Source: Panacagrimonas sp. (GTDB lineage Bacteria; Pseudomonadota; Gammaproteobacteria; Nevskiales; Nevskiaceae). Taken from it: 44,394 bases of DNA. A program made the position numbers and the translations under genes. The stretch spans positions 1 through 44,394 of the forward strand of contig NZ_JAJFBP010000041.1 in NCBI RefSeq assembly GCF_020697055.1. The letters are read 5' to 3'. The notes under the pieces are model-generated. The model was not told the origin of the DNA. It searched no databases and saw only the letters and a program-made list of their open reading frames with translations. Shown here piece after piece: positions 1 through 7,387 of the stretch (position 1 is its first letter; each line of letters begins with the position of its first letter).

Positions 1-1
1 C

Positions 2-1639
2 AACCACGGCGCGACGCTGCGACTCAGCGCAGCGGGAGAGGTGCGGAACATTCCGCTCGAGTTCGTGGTGCGCTCGGTGATCGGCGCCGGCATCCCCACC
101 CTCGATGTCGATGACGACAACCAGCAGGCTCCGATCGTCGCCGGCGTCGCGATCGAGTCGCTCGACCCGGCGCGCGAGTTCCCCTGGAGCGCCACGCTGA
201 CCGGGCTGCCCTGGCTGTCGATCACCAAGGCGTCGGGCCAGACGGGAGTGGACGCGGGCGCGACGCTGCAGCTGCTGCCCGACGCAATCCGCACGTTGCC
301 CAACGGCGTCTACATGGCGACGCTTCGGATCGAGTCGTCCAGCCCCGGCGTGACGCCGGTCGATGTTCCGGTCTACGTGGGGATCACGCGGACGTTCGTG
401 GACGCCGTCTCGCCGGCCGTGGAAGCGGCGGGCTATGCGGGCCAGGTTCTGGTCAGCGTCGATCGCCAGGATGACCTGGCACCGATCCAGCGCGTCTGGA
501 TCGGCGATGTCGCCGCACCCGCGTTCGTCAGCCGGACCCGCAACGACGGGACCGCGCAGCTGCAGGTCACCGTGCCGCCGCTGGTCGCGGGACGCTATCC
601 GGTCACGCTGGAATCGCAGAGTGGACGTCGCTCGCACGGACGAGCCGAGCTGATCCTGGTCGACGAGGTGGACTACACCGTGGCAGGCCCCACCGCGCAG
701 TTGTCGACTTCGGGCTCCCGTTTCGTGCAGGTGTTCGACGCCTCGCGGCGTACGGTTTATTCGCTGCCGAACGGTGCGGCCGACTATGTCTACGCGGCGC
801 GCTTCGACGGAACCGGCTGGGTGCAGTCGCATTCGACCGCGACGTTCAGCAGCTGCCACGGCGCGGCGCTCGCGGCCAACGCGCGTTCGCTCGTCGGTCA
901 CTGTCAAACCTCGGCCGCCTCGGGTTTCGTCGAGCTCGATCCGGATTCGCTGGAACTGACCAACACCTCTCCGGCCGTCGGCAGCGGCTCGGTCTACCCG
1001 CAGGGCCTGTCCGCGATGGCGGATGGCTCGGTGTGGATCGGCTCGGACTTCGGCGCGGCGGTCTACACGCCAGCGCGTGTCACGGGGTCGATTGCGCCGG
1101 ACGTGCCGCTGTTCTATCTGGCGGCCAGCGAGTCGGGGAACGCGGTGCTGTCCTATCACGCGATTTCGCCGGGCGCGCCGCTGCGGCGCGTGGATCCGTT
1201 CACAGGCACCGCGACGCCGTTCCTCGCGTCGTATCCCCTGTCGCTGCACGACGTTCGAGGTGACCGGTTCGGGACACGCTGGGCGCTGATCGGGGAGGTG
1301 AGCCACAGCGCGACGGTGGTTGCGGTCTACGACCAGGACGGCGCGTTCCGCGGACAGGTGGACTATCGACCGCTGGGTTCGTACGTCGACGCGTCGATCG
1401 ACGAGGACGGCACGCGGCTCTACATCCTGGGCGCGTCGTTCCTTCCCGAGATCAACGGAGGGATCGCGGTATACGACCTAACACAGCCCCCGGTCGAAAA
1501 CCGGCTCGTGCTTCTGGGCAAGATCCCGATGACCGCGGTCGGCGCCCAATGGGTCGGCGCGACGCCCGACGGCACCCAGGTCTTCACCAGCGACGGCGAT
1601 CGCGTGCAGGCGTCCAGGCTGGAATTGCCGCCGCCGTAG
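2..1639 (+). CDS. Secreted Ig-like/beta-propeller protein, 5'-truncated by window edge
   Basis: The frame is open from base 2, so the true start lies upstream; the GTG at 41 is only the first in-window start codon. The visible product is about 545 residues. The first ~120 residues look like a BACON/Ig-like beta-sandwich (LPWLSITKASGQTG, then PNGVYMATLRIES, then VDVPVYVGI). The next ~80 resemble an IPT/TIG-type Ig fold (VDAVSPAVEAAGYAGQVLVSV ... PPLVAGRYPVTLES). The remaining ~330 residues are strand-rich with recurring D/G turns (MADGSVWIGSDFGAAVY, SIDEDGTRLYILGA, ATPDGTQVFTSDGD) that suggest a beta-propeller. No catalytic motif is visible. An extracellular or surface adhesion/binding role is inference. 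The next gene follows after 126 bp, so this is probably the end of its transcript. Confidence 0.75.
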   Translation, partial: NHGATLRLSAAGEVRNIPLEFVVRSVIGAGIPTLDVDDDNQQAPIVAGVAIESLDPAREFPWSATLTGLPWLSITKASGQTGVDAGATLQLLPDAIRTLPNGVYMATLRIESSSPGVTPVDVPVYVGITRTFVDAVSPAVEAAGYAGQVLVSVDRQDDLAPIQRVWIGDVAAPAFVSRTRNDGTAQLQVTVPPLVAGRYPVTLESQSGRRSHGRAELILVDEVDYTVAGPTAQLSTSGSRFVQVFDASRRTVYSLPNGAADYVYAARFDGTGWVQSHSTATFSSCHGAALAANARSLVGHCQTSAASGFVELDPDSLELTNTSPAVGSGSVYPQGLSAMADGSVWIGSDFGAAVYTPARVTGSIAPDVPLFYLAASESGNAVLSYHAISPGAPLRRVDPFTGTATPFLASYPLSLHDVRGDRFGTRWALIGEVSHSATVVAVYDQDGAFRGQVDYRPLGSYVDASIDEDGTRLYILGASFLPEINGGIAVYDLTQPPVENRLVLLGKIPMTAVGAQWVGATPDGTQVFTSDGDRVQASRLELPPP

Positions 1640-1765
1640 CGGTGCGTCCGGGCCCCGCTCGGTTGACAAGCAGGGGTGCTCCTCGATGTCGCGTCGCGCC
1701 GCCGGCCTATAAGCTTTCCGGCTCTGCGAAGCGCCCCGCTTCCGACGCCCCGTTGGTCTCCGATC

Positions 1766-2776
1766 ATGTCCAATGCCATTCGCTGTCGTAACCCCGCCAC
1801 GCTCGAAACCCTGACACTCGCGCGCGTCGAACCCCGCGCACCCGGCCCGGGCGAATTGCAGTTCCGGGTGCGTGCGAGCTCGCTGAACTATCACGACTAC
1901 CTGGTCGCCAACGGCACGATCAAGGTCGACGACGGCCGCATCCCGATGTCCGACGGTGCCGGCGAAGTGACCGCGGTCGGCGCCGGGGTGACCGAGTTCC
2001 GCGTCGGCGACCGCGTGGTCAGCACGTTCTACCAGGACTGGCTCGACGGCGAGCCGGCCGGCAACGGGTTTGCGTTCGTCCCCGGCGACGGCATCGACGG
2101 ATTCGCGCGCGAGTTCGCGACCGTTCCGGCCACGGCGGTCACGCATGCGCCGAAGGGATACAGCTTCGAAGAGGCGGCCACGCTGACCTGCGCCGGCGTC
2201 ACCGCGTGGCGCGCGCTGGCCGTCAACGGCCAGCTCAAGTCGGGTCAGACCGTGCTGGTGCAAGGCACCGGCGGCGTGTCGATCTTTGCGTTGCAGCTGG
2301 CCAAGGCGGCGGGTGCGCGGGTGATCGCGACCTCGTCGTCGGATGCCAAGCTCGAGCGGCTGCGCGCCATGGGCGCGGATCACGTCATCAACTACAAGAC
2401 GACGCCGGAGTGGGGGGTCGAGGCCGCGCGGCTGAGCGGCCGCGGCGGCGTCGACCACGTCGTCGAGATCGGCGGACCGGGCACGCTGCCGCAGTCGATC
2501 CAGGCGATCCGTTACGGCGGGCACATCGCGCTGATCGGCGTGCTCACCGGATGGGACGGCGTCGTCCCGACCGCGAAGCTGATGAGCAAGCAGGGGCGGC
2601 TGGTCGGAATCATGGTGGGTCATCGACGCGACCAGATCGACCTGGTCCACGCCTGCGAAGCGTCGGGGATCAAGCCCGTCATCGATCGCGTCTTCCCGCT
2701 GGCGGACCTGGCCGACGCGTTCCGCCACCAGCTGTCCGGCGCCCACTTCGGAAAGATCTGCGTCAGCATCCCGTAG
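1766..2776 (+). CDS. Zinc-independent medium-chain (MDR) NAD(P)-dependent alcohol dehydrogenase/quinone reductase-like
   Basis: The 336-residue length is typical of the MDR superfamily. An N-terminal GroES-like domain (about 1-125) is followed by a Rossmann domain with the nucleotide-binding glycine motif GTGGVSIFA at about 167-175. The sequence after it (GARVIATSSSDAKLERLRAMGADHVINY) is the usual MDR pattern. The Cys/His ligands for catalytic and structural zinc are absent: the catalytic-zinc position reads NYHDYL. It should therefore belong to the zinc-free quinone oxidoreductase-like branch, reducing alkenals, quinones or related compounds with NAD(P)H; the substrate cannot be told. I chose ATG 1766 because it begins at the conserved N-terminus; the frame is open about 30 codons further upstream. 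TTGACA at 1663-1668 and TATAAG at 1708-1713 lie upstream but are too far apart to form one standard promoter. Confidence 0.88.
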   Translation: MSNAIRCRNPATLETLTLARVEPRAPGPGELQFRVRASSLNYHDYLVANGTIKVDDGRIPMSDGAGEVTAVGAGVTEFRVGDRVVSTFYQDWLDGEPAGNGFAFVPGDGIDGFAREFATVPATAVTHAPKGYSFEEAATLTCAGVTAWRALAVNGQLKSGQTVLVQGTGGVSIFALQLAKAAGARVIATSSSDAKLERLRAMGADHVINYKTTPEWGVEAARLSGRGGVDHVVEIGGPGTLPQSIQAIRYGGHIALIGVLTGWDGVVPTAKLMSKQGRLVGIMVGHRRDQIDLVHACEASGIKPVIDRVFPLADLADAFRHQLSGAHFGKICVSIP

Positions 2777-2856
2777 GCGCGCATCGCGGCCTTCCCGCAC
2801 GGCGTACAGTCGGGACGGTTCATTCGCGACGCACCAGGACCGGAGGGCACGACGTG

Positions 2857-3681
2857 ATGCAGCACGAACGCTACGAGCGCTTCCTGGCCCTTCACCATCG
2901 GCCGACCGGCTTCGTGATGCCGAACGCGTTCGACGCGGCGTCGGCGCTGCTGCTCAGGGAGGCGGGGTTCGAGGCGCTGGGCACCTCGTCGGCCGCGCTC
3001 GCGTTCTCGCTGGGGCGCCTGGACGGCATGCACGCGGTGTCGCTGCGCGAGCACCTGGATCACGCCGCGCTGCTCGGTCGGATCTCGGGTCTGCCGATCA
3101 ACGGAGATTTCGAAGACGGCTACGGCGCCTCGCCGCAGGACGTCGCCGACACGGTGCGGGCGGCGATCGACGGCGGCCTCGCCGGCATCGGCATCGAGGA
3201 CACCTCCGGCGACCCGGAACGACCGCTGCGCGATTTCGACGACGCCGTCGCGCGCGTCGCCGCGGCGGCCAAAGCGGCCAAAGGTCGGATCGTGCTGACG
3301 GCGCGCACCGACAACTACCTGCACGGCCGCGCGGACCTGGACGACACGATCCGGCGACTGACCGCCTTCTCCGACGTGGGCGCCGACGTGCTCTATGCGC
3401 CGATGCCGACGGACATGGGCCATGTCGCGGCGATCGTGCGCGCGGTCGCGCCCAAGCCGGTCAATCTCGTCGTTGGAACCGCCGCCGGAAAGCTGCCGGT
3501 GGCCGAACTGCAGAAAGCGGGCGTCAAGCGGATCAGCCTGGGCAGTGCGCTCTATCTACGCGTGCTGGCCGACCTGCGCAGGGCCGCCGAAGATCTGGTT
3601 CGCGGCGACCTCGCATCGGCCACCGCCGGCATCGCCTTCCGCGAGATTTCCACGCTGATCGGCAACGCGTCGCGGGCCTAG
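2857..3681 (+). CDS. Isocitrate lyase/PEP mutase family enzyme
   Basis: This 274-residue protein has the TIM-barrel fold of the PEP mutase/isocitrate lyase superfamily. Seen: an N-terminal MPNAFDAASA segment (about 21-30), the metal and substrate loop NGDFEDGYG (82-90), GIGIED (about 110-115) and LTARTDNYL (147-155). The KKCGH signature of true isocitrate lyase is missing, so the likely chemistry is C-C or C-P bond cleavage or rearrangement on an alpha-keto acid, as in methylisocitrate lyases, oxaloacetate hydrolases or phosphonopyruvate enzymes; the exact reaction is unknown. ATG 2857 is preceded in frame by GTG 2854. TACAGT at 2805-2810 could be a -10 box. No phosphonate or methylcitrate genes lie nearby. 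A strong hairpin starts at the stop codon. Confidence 0.85.
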   Translation: MQHERYERFLALHHRPTGFVMPNAFDAASALLLREAGFEALGTSSAALAFSLGRLDGMHAVSLREHLDHAALLGRISGLPINGDFEDGYGASPQDVADTVRAAIDGGLAGIGIEDTSGDPERPLRDFDDAVARVAAAAKAAKGRIVLTARTDNYLHGRADLDDTIRRLTAFSDVGADVLYAPMPTDMGHVAAIVRAVAPKPVNLVVGTAAGKLPVAELQKAGVKRISLGSALYLRVLADLRRAAEDLVRGDLASATAGIAFREISTLIGNASRA

Positions 3682-3721
3682 CGTCGGGTGCGGCGCCGTC
3701 GTCATCGGCGCGACCCGACGC
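3681..3721 (+). terminator. Strong stem-loop directly after the PEP-mutase-like gene
   Basis: Outer arms GCGTCGGGT (3681-3689) and ACCCGACGC (3713-3721) pair perfectly. An inner pair GCGCCG (3693-3698) with CGGCGC (3706-3711) closes a 7-nt loop. The stem begins at the last base of the TAG stop codon. No T-run follows, so it may be a weak terminator or an mRNA-stabilising 3' structure rather than a classical intrinsic terminator. Confidence 0.45.
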
Positions 3722-3795
3722 TGTCCATCGACGGGAATTTCGACGCGCCGCGGTGGTCCATCCCCGGTGCATCCACTGAACGGAGCGTCGTGCGC

Positions 3796-4476
3796 ATGAA
3801 CACCAAGGGTCTGCTCGACCAGCTGCTCGCATCGGGCCAGGCGCTGCTCAATTCGCAGGGGGGCGGCGGTCGCATCCCCGGCGCGGCGGGCGGCGGTTTC
3901 CAGGTCTCGGATTTCGGCAAGGGTGCGCTCACCGGCGGTGCGCTGGGTCTGCTGCTCGGCAACAAGAGTCTGCACAAGCTCGGCGGCGGGGCCTTCAAGT
4001 ACGGCAGCGCGGCCGCGCTCGGCGCGCTGGCCTATCGCGCGTACGCCGAATGGCAGCAACAGAACCGCGCAACCGCGCCGCAGGATGCACCGCGGACGAT
4101 GGATCGCCTGCCGGCGGTCGAGGTCGAACAGCACAGCCGCGGCGTGCTGCAGGCGATCGTGGCGGCGGCCAAGGCGGACGGGCACATCGACGATCGCGAG
4201 CGCGGCCTGATCCAGCAGGAGCTGGCCAAGCTCGCCGACGACGCGCAGACGCGCGACTGGCTGCAGGCCGAGATCGCCAAGCCCCTGGATCCGGCCGACG
4301 TGGCGCGTGCGTCGAGCACGCCGGAGCTCGCCGCCGAGATGTACCTGGCGAGCCTGATGGCCATCGATCAGCAGAACTTCATGGAGAAGGCGTACCTGGA
4401 CGAGCTCGCACGCCAGCTTCGCTTGCCGCCCGGATTGAAGGAGACCTTGGAACGGCAGGTGCTGTCGCCGGGCTGA
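3796..4476 (+). CDS. DUF533 (YebE-like, TerB-fold) protein
   Basis: The 226-residue product has the layout of the DUF533/YebE family. A short N-terminal helix (MNTKGLLDQLLASGQALL) and a Gly-rich stretch lead into a hydrophobic glycine-zipper-like segment (GALTGGALGLLLGN, about 43-56) and KYGSAAALGALAYRAY. The C-terminal half is a TerB-like helical domain with the acidic repeat AAAKADGHIDDRERGLI (about 121-137). TerB-fold proteins are often tied to envelope stress or metal responses; the specific role of DUF533 proteins is not established. The glycine-zipper suggests inner-membrane association. ATG 3796 is the first start at the conserved N-terminus. The gene converges with the hypothetical on the minus strand that ends at 4483. 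Confidence 0.85.
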   Translation: MNTKGLLDQLLASGQALLNSQGGGGRIPGAAGGGFQVSDFGKGALTGGALGLLLGNKSLHKLGGGAFKYGSAAALGALAYRAYAEWQQQNRATAPQDAPRTMDRLPAVEVEQHSRGVLQAIVAAAKADGHIDDRERGLIQQELAKLADDAQTRDWLQAEIAKPLDPADVARASSTPELAAEMYLASLMAIDQQNFMEKAYLDELARQLRLPPGLKETLERQVLSPG

Positions 4477-4482
4477 GCCTCG

Positions 4483-5589
4483 TCACTCGTCGCGGCGATC
4501 GATGTACTCGATGTAGCCGCGTCCGCCGATCGGCCGGTCGCGAAAGCGGCCTTCATAGCGGTATCCACCGACGTAGCCGCTGCCCAGGCCGTAGGTGTAG
4601 GGCGTGTCCGCGACGGCCTCGATGCGCAGCACCTCTCGTCCGGCGTCGGTCACGGTCCAGGCGAAGCGTTCGGGCAGCGCCATGCGGCGGCCGTCGGGCG
4701 TGCGCTCGGCCGGCTCGCGGTACTGCGCAACATCGAAGCGCACGTCCGCATCCTTCCAGGTGCGGTTGTATTCATCGAGCCCGCGCACGTAGACCTTGTT
4801 CACCGCGAGCGTTCCCGCGATGCGGATCTGCGTGAGCAGCAGCTGCACGCCGTCCTCGGCCAGGTTGATGATCTGGTAGGTGAAGAAATCCAGCGGCGCC
4901 TTGGCGCTCCTGGCCAGCGGCTTGTCGCGCAGCAGGTAGGGGCTCGGACACGCGGCGTACTCGTAGGTGCACAGGCCCGCGACGATCGTGCGATCGCCGT
5001 CGAACTCGAGCGTGCCTTCGTACTCGCACAACAGGCTCAGGTGGTCGTAGACCGGCGTCTTGAGGAACCACGTGACCTTGTCGGTGGCATGCAGCGCGAG
5101 CGCAAGGCGCAGGCCGGCAAAGGTCGCCGACACCGTGAATTCCGGGTACGAGCCCTGGATCTCCAGCTCCGAACCGAAGCGGATCAGCTTGCCGTCGTCG
5201 GCGAACTCGCAGTCGCGTTCGATCGAGTAGCCGGCGAAGTGCGCCGGGTGCGTCGCTGCCGTGCCGCTGACGGCGGTGGCGTTGCGTCGCGGCGTATCGA
5301 CCAACGCGTGGTCGGTGTCGAAAGCCAGCGCGCCGGGCGTGCCGATGATCGACATGATCGAGAAGAAGCGGTGCGGCGCCGGCAGGTCCGGGATCATCAC
5401 GCCGTAATGGGTCCAGCCGAACCGTTTCGAGCGCGCGTACGGAACCATCGGGTAGTCGGCCTGGAAGGCCTGGCCCTCGAGCGCCGGCGTGCCGTCGAGC
5501 CTGGGATAGACGCGCTGGATCAGCTGGCGCCACAGCGCGCGTGCGACGCGGCCCGACTGCGTTCGCGATCCGGACATCGAAGGGGGCAT
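4483..5589 (-). CDS. Conserved hypothetical, CrtC/lipocalin-like (possibly DUF6670)
   Basis: A 368-residue protein with no signal peptide or membrane segment. It is strand-rich and aromatic-rich, with segments such as SKRFGWTHYGVMIPDLPAPHRFFSI-like text near residue 55-80, internal W/Y-G-rich strands, and a C-terminal GLGSGYVGGYRYEGRF turn. This resembles the double beta-barrel layout of hydroxyneurosporene synthase (CrtC)-like and DUF6670 proteins; I recall the family from sequence character only, so the name is tentative. No catalytic residues can be assigned. It starts 13 bp after the EamA transporter stop and should be the last gene of the pyrF-eamA unit. A second in-frame ATG lies at 5577. 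Confidence 0.7.
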   Translation of the reverse strand: MPPSMSGSRTQSGRVARALWRQLIQRVYPRLDGTPALEGQAFQADYPMVPYARSKRFGWTHYGVMIPDLPAPHRFFSIMSIIGTPGALAFDTDHALVDTPRRNATAVSGTAATHPAHFAGYSIERDCEFADDGKLIRFGSELEIQGSYPEFTVSATFAGLRLALALHATDKVTWFLKTPVYDHLSLLCEYEGTLEFDGDRTIVAGLCTYEYAACPSPYLLRDKPLARSAKAPLDFFTYQIINLAEDGVQLLLTQIRIAGTLAVNKVYVRGLDEYNRTWKDADVRFDVAQYREPAERTPDGRRMALPERFAWTVTDAGREVLRIEAVADTPYTYGLGSGYVGGYRYEGRFRDRPIGGRGYIEYIDRRDE

Positions 5590-5602
5590 GCGAAGGATTC
5601 CG

Positions 5603-6511
5603 TCAGGTGGCCGCGGCTTCGCGGCGTGGGCCGGGCGCCACCGAGGCGAGGCGGCACAGCAGGATTCCGGCCAGGATCACCGCACCCGCGACGGCCTGCT
5701 GCGCGCCGAAGCGCTCGTGCAACAACACCCAGGCGAGCACGGCGGCGGCCAGCGGCTGGATCAGCAGGCCCACCGCCGAGAACGAAGCCGGCAGCGTGGC
5801 CATCGAATAGGTGATCAGGCCTTGGCCGCCGATGTGCGACAGCAGCGCCAGGCCCGCCAGCACGCACCAGCCCTGCAGCGACTGCGGCAGGATCGTCTCG
5901 CCGGCGAGCCACGCCGCGGGCAGCAGCACGACGCCGACCGTCGCGCTGCTCCACGACAGCAGGCGCATCGCGCTGTGTCCGTGTCGGCGCAGGTGCGAGA
6001 CCACCAGCAGGTACCCGGCGTAGAACGCCGCCGCGAGCACCGACAGCGCATCGCCGGCCATTCGCTCGCGATGAACGCCCAGGCCTTCGCCCATCAGGAT
6101 CGCGGTCCCGGCCAGCGCCAGCAGCAGGCCGAACAGGAACGTGCGGTCGACGCGCTCGCGCCACATCAGCCAGGCGGCCGGCGCGACGAACAACGGCGCC
6201 AGGTTGGCGAGCAAGGTTGCGTTGGCCACCGTGGTCATGCCGATGGCGATGTGCCACGCGGCCAGATCGGCGGCGAAGAACAGGCCCGCGGCGAGCAGCC
6301 AGCCGTGCTCGCGCGGTGCAGCGGGGCTGCGCGTCTCGCGCGTCGTGGCCAGCGCGATCAGCGGCCAGGCCAACGCGCAGCGCCAGAACGCCGCGGCGAT
6401 GGGGCCGACGTCCGAGAGCCGCACGAAGATCGGCGCGAAGCCGATCAGCAGCGCACCGAGCGCCAGCGCGGCCAGCGCGCGGCCATCGGCGCGCGGCGCG
6501 TCGAGGGTCAC
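5603..6511 (-). CDS. EamA/DMT-family permease (10 TM helices)
   Basis: The 302-residue protein consists of two EamA repeats of about five helices each. Hydrophobic segments include ALAALALGALLIGFAPIF, GWLLAAGLFFAADLAAW, FLFGLLLALAGTAIL and LIQPLAAAVLAWVLL. Each repeat has the typical pattern, for example LANLAPLFVAPAAWLMWRE and LLIQPLAAAVLAWVLLHE. The family moves metabolites or drugs across the inner membrane; the substrate here is unknown. Translation starts with GTG at 6511 and overlaps the pyrF stop by 4 bp (GTGA), so the two are probably translationally coupled. Confidence 0.9.
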   Translation of the reverse strand: MTLDAPRADGRALAALALGALLIGFAPIFVRLSDVGPIAAAFWRCALAWPLIALATTRETRSPAAPREHGWLLAAGLFFAADLAAWHIAIGMTTVANATLLANLAPLFVAPAAWLMWRERVDRTFLFGLLLALAGTAILMGEGLGVHRERMAGDALSVLAAAFYAGYLLVVSHLRRHGHSAMRLLSWSSATVGVVLLPAAWLAGETILPQSLQGWCVLAGLALLSHIGGQGLITYSMATLPASFSAVGLLIQPLAAAVLAWVLLHERFGAQQAVAGAVILAGILLCRLASVAPGPRREAAAT

Positions 6512-7218
6512 GCGCGCAGTGCCGCGGCGATCTCGTCGTGCACCGCCAAGGTCATCGCACGCGGATCGGCCGCGTCCCGGATCGGACGACCGATGACCAG
6601 GTGATCGGCGCCGGCGCGAATCGCATCGCCCGGTGTCATCACGCGTTTCTGGTCGGCGACGACGCGGTTCTCCACCGGGCGGATGCCCGGCGTCACGCAG
6701 ATCAGTTCGCGCGGCGCTTCACGACGCAGGCGTTCGACTTCCATGCCCGACGAGATCACGCCGTCGCAGCCCGACGCCAGCGAGCGGCGCGCGCGCGACA
6801 GCACGAGATCGGCGACGTCGCACTGGAAGCCCAGGTCGTCCAGGTCACCGCGGTCGAGGCTGGTCAGCGCGGTGACCGCGAGCACCTTGAGATGCGAGCC
6901 CTTCGCCTTGGCCGCAGCTTCCATCATCGACTGATTGCCGTGGATGGTGCAGAAGTCGGCGCCGCGCGCCGCGAGGTTGCCGACCGCGCGTGCGACGGTT
7001 TCCGGGATGTCGAAGAACTTCAGATCGACGAACACCTTCTTGCGCTCGGCCTTGAGCCAGTCGAGCAGCTCGAAGAAGCCGCCGGCCATGCTCAGTTCCA
7101 TGCCGATCTTGTAGAAGCTCGCCGCGTCGCCGAGCTGGCGCACCAGCGCGCGCGCGGCATCGGCGTCGGGCACGTCGAGCGCGACGATCAGGCGGTCTTT
7201 GGGGTCGGCGACGGGCAT
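6508..7218 (-). CDS. pyrF: Orotidine 5'-phosphate decarboxylase
   Basis: PyrF makes UMP from OMP in the last step of de novo pyrimidine synthesis, in the cytoplasm. The 236-residue protein carries the hallmark FVDLKFFDIPETV segment at about residues 62-74, containing the catalytic Asp-Lys network, together with IVALDVPD near the N-terminus, VTPGIRP and the phosphate-binding VIGRPI near the C-terminus. The ATG at 7218 was chosen because MPVADPKDR fits family N-termini; an ATG five codons upstream (7233) is possible. It is first in a unit with the EamA permease, overlapping it by 4 bp. REP-like palindromes lie directly upstream. Confidence 0.96.
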   Translation of the reverse strand: MPVADPKDRLIVALDVPDADAARALVRQLGDAASFYKIGMELSMAGGFFELLDWLKAERKKVFVDLKFFDIPETVARAVGNLAARGADFCTIHGNQSMMEAAAKAKGSHLKVLAVTALTSLDRGDLDDLGFQCDVADLVLSRARRSLASGCDGVISSGMEVERLRREAPRELICVTPGIRPVENRVVADQKRVMTPGDAIRAGADHLVIGRPIRDAADPRAMTLAVHDEIAAALRA

Positions 7219-7270
7219 GGCGCGATCGAGCAAAGGAGAGCGCGCGATTCTACCTGCCCCACATGCGATC

Positions 7271-7294
7271 CCCTCTCCGGCATGCGGGAGAGGG
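7271..7294. repeat. Imperfect REP-type palindrome
   Basis: CCCTCTCC and GGGAGAGGG arms surround a short GC-rich centre. This is a degenerate copy of the perfect palindrome found at 7347-7372 and 11275-11298. It lies in the 169-bp gap between pyrF and hrpA. Confidence 0.7.
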
Positions 7295-7346
7295 TGGCGC
7301 GAAGCGCCGGGAAAGGGCGTTCGGATCTGGAAGACCCTCTCCCCAG

Positions 7347-7372
7347 CCCCTCTCCCGCACGCGGGAGAGGGG
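7347..7372. repeat. Perfect REP-type palindrome, 12-bp arms
   Basis: CCCCTCTCCCGC (7347-7358) and GCGGGAGAGGGG (7361-7372) are exact reverse complements around a 2-nt AC loop. It sits 15 bp beyond the hrpA stop, where it could act as a terminator or mRNA 3'-end protector. Similar short palindromes are typical repetitive extragenic elements, and further copies occur at 7271 and 11275. Confidence 0.85.
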
Positions 7373-7387
7373 AATCAGCGGCAGTCT

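Noticed and set aside
2857..3681. True isocitrate lyase (aceA)
   Set aside because: It is about half the length of AceA and lacks the KKCGH active-site motif; the PEP mutase-like group fits better.
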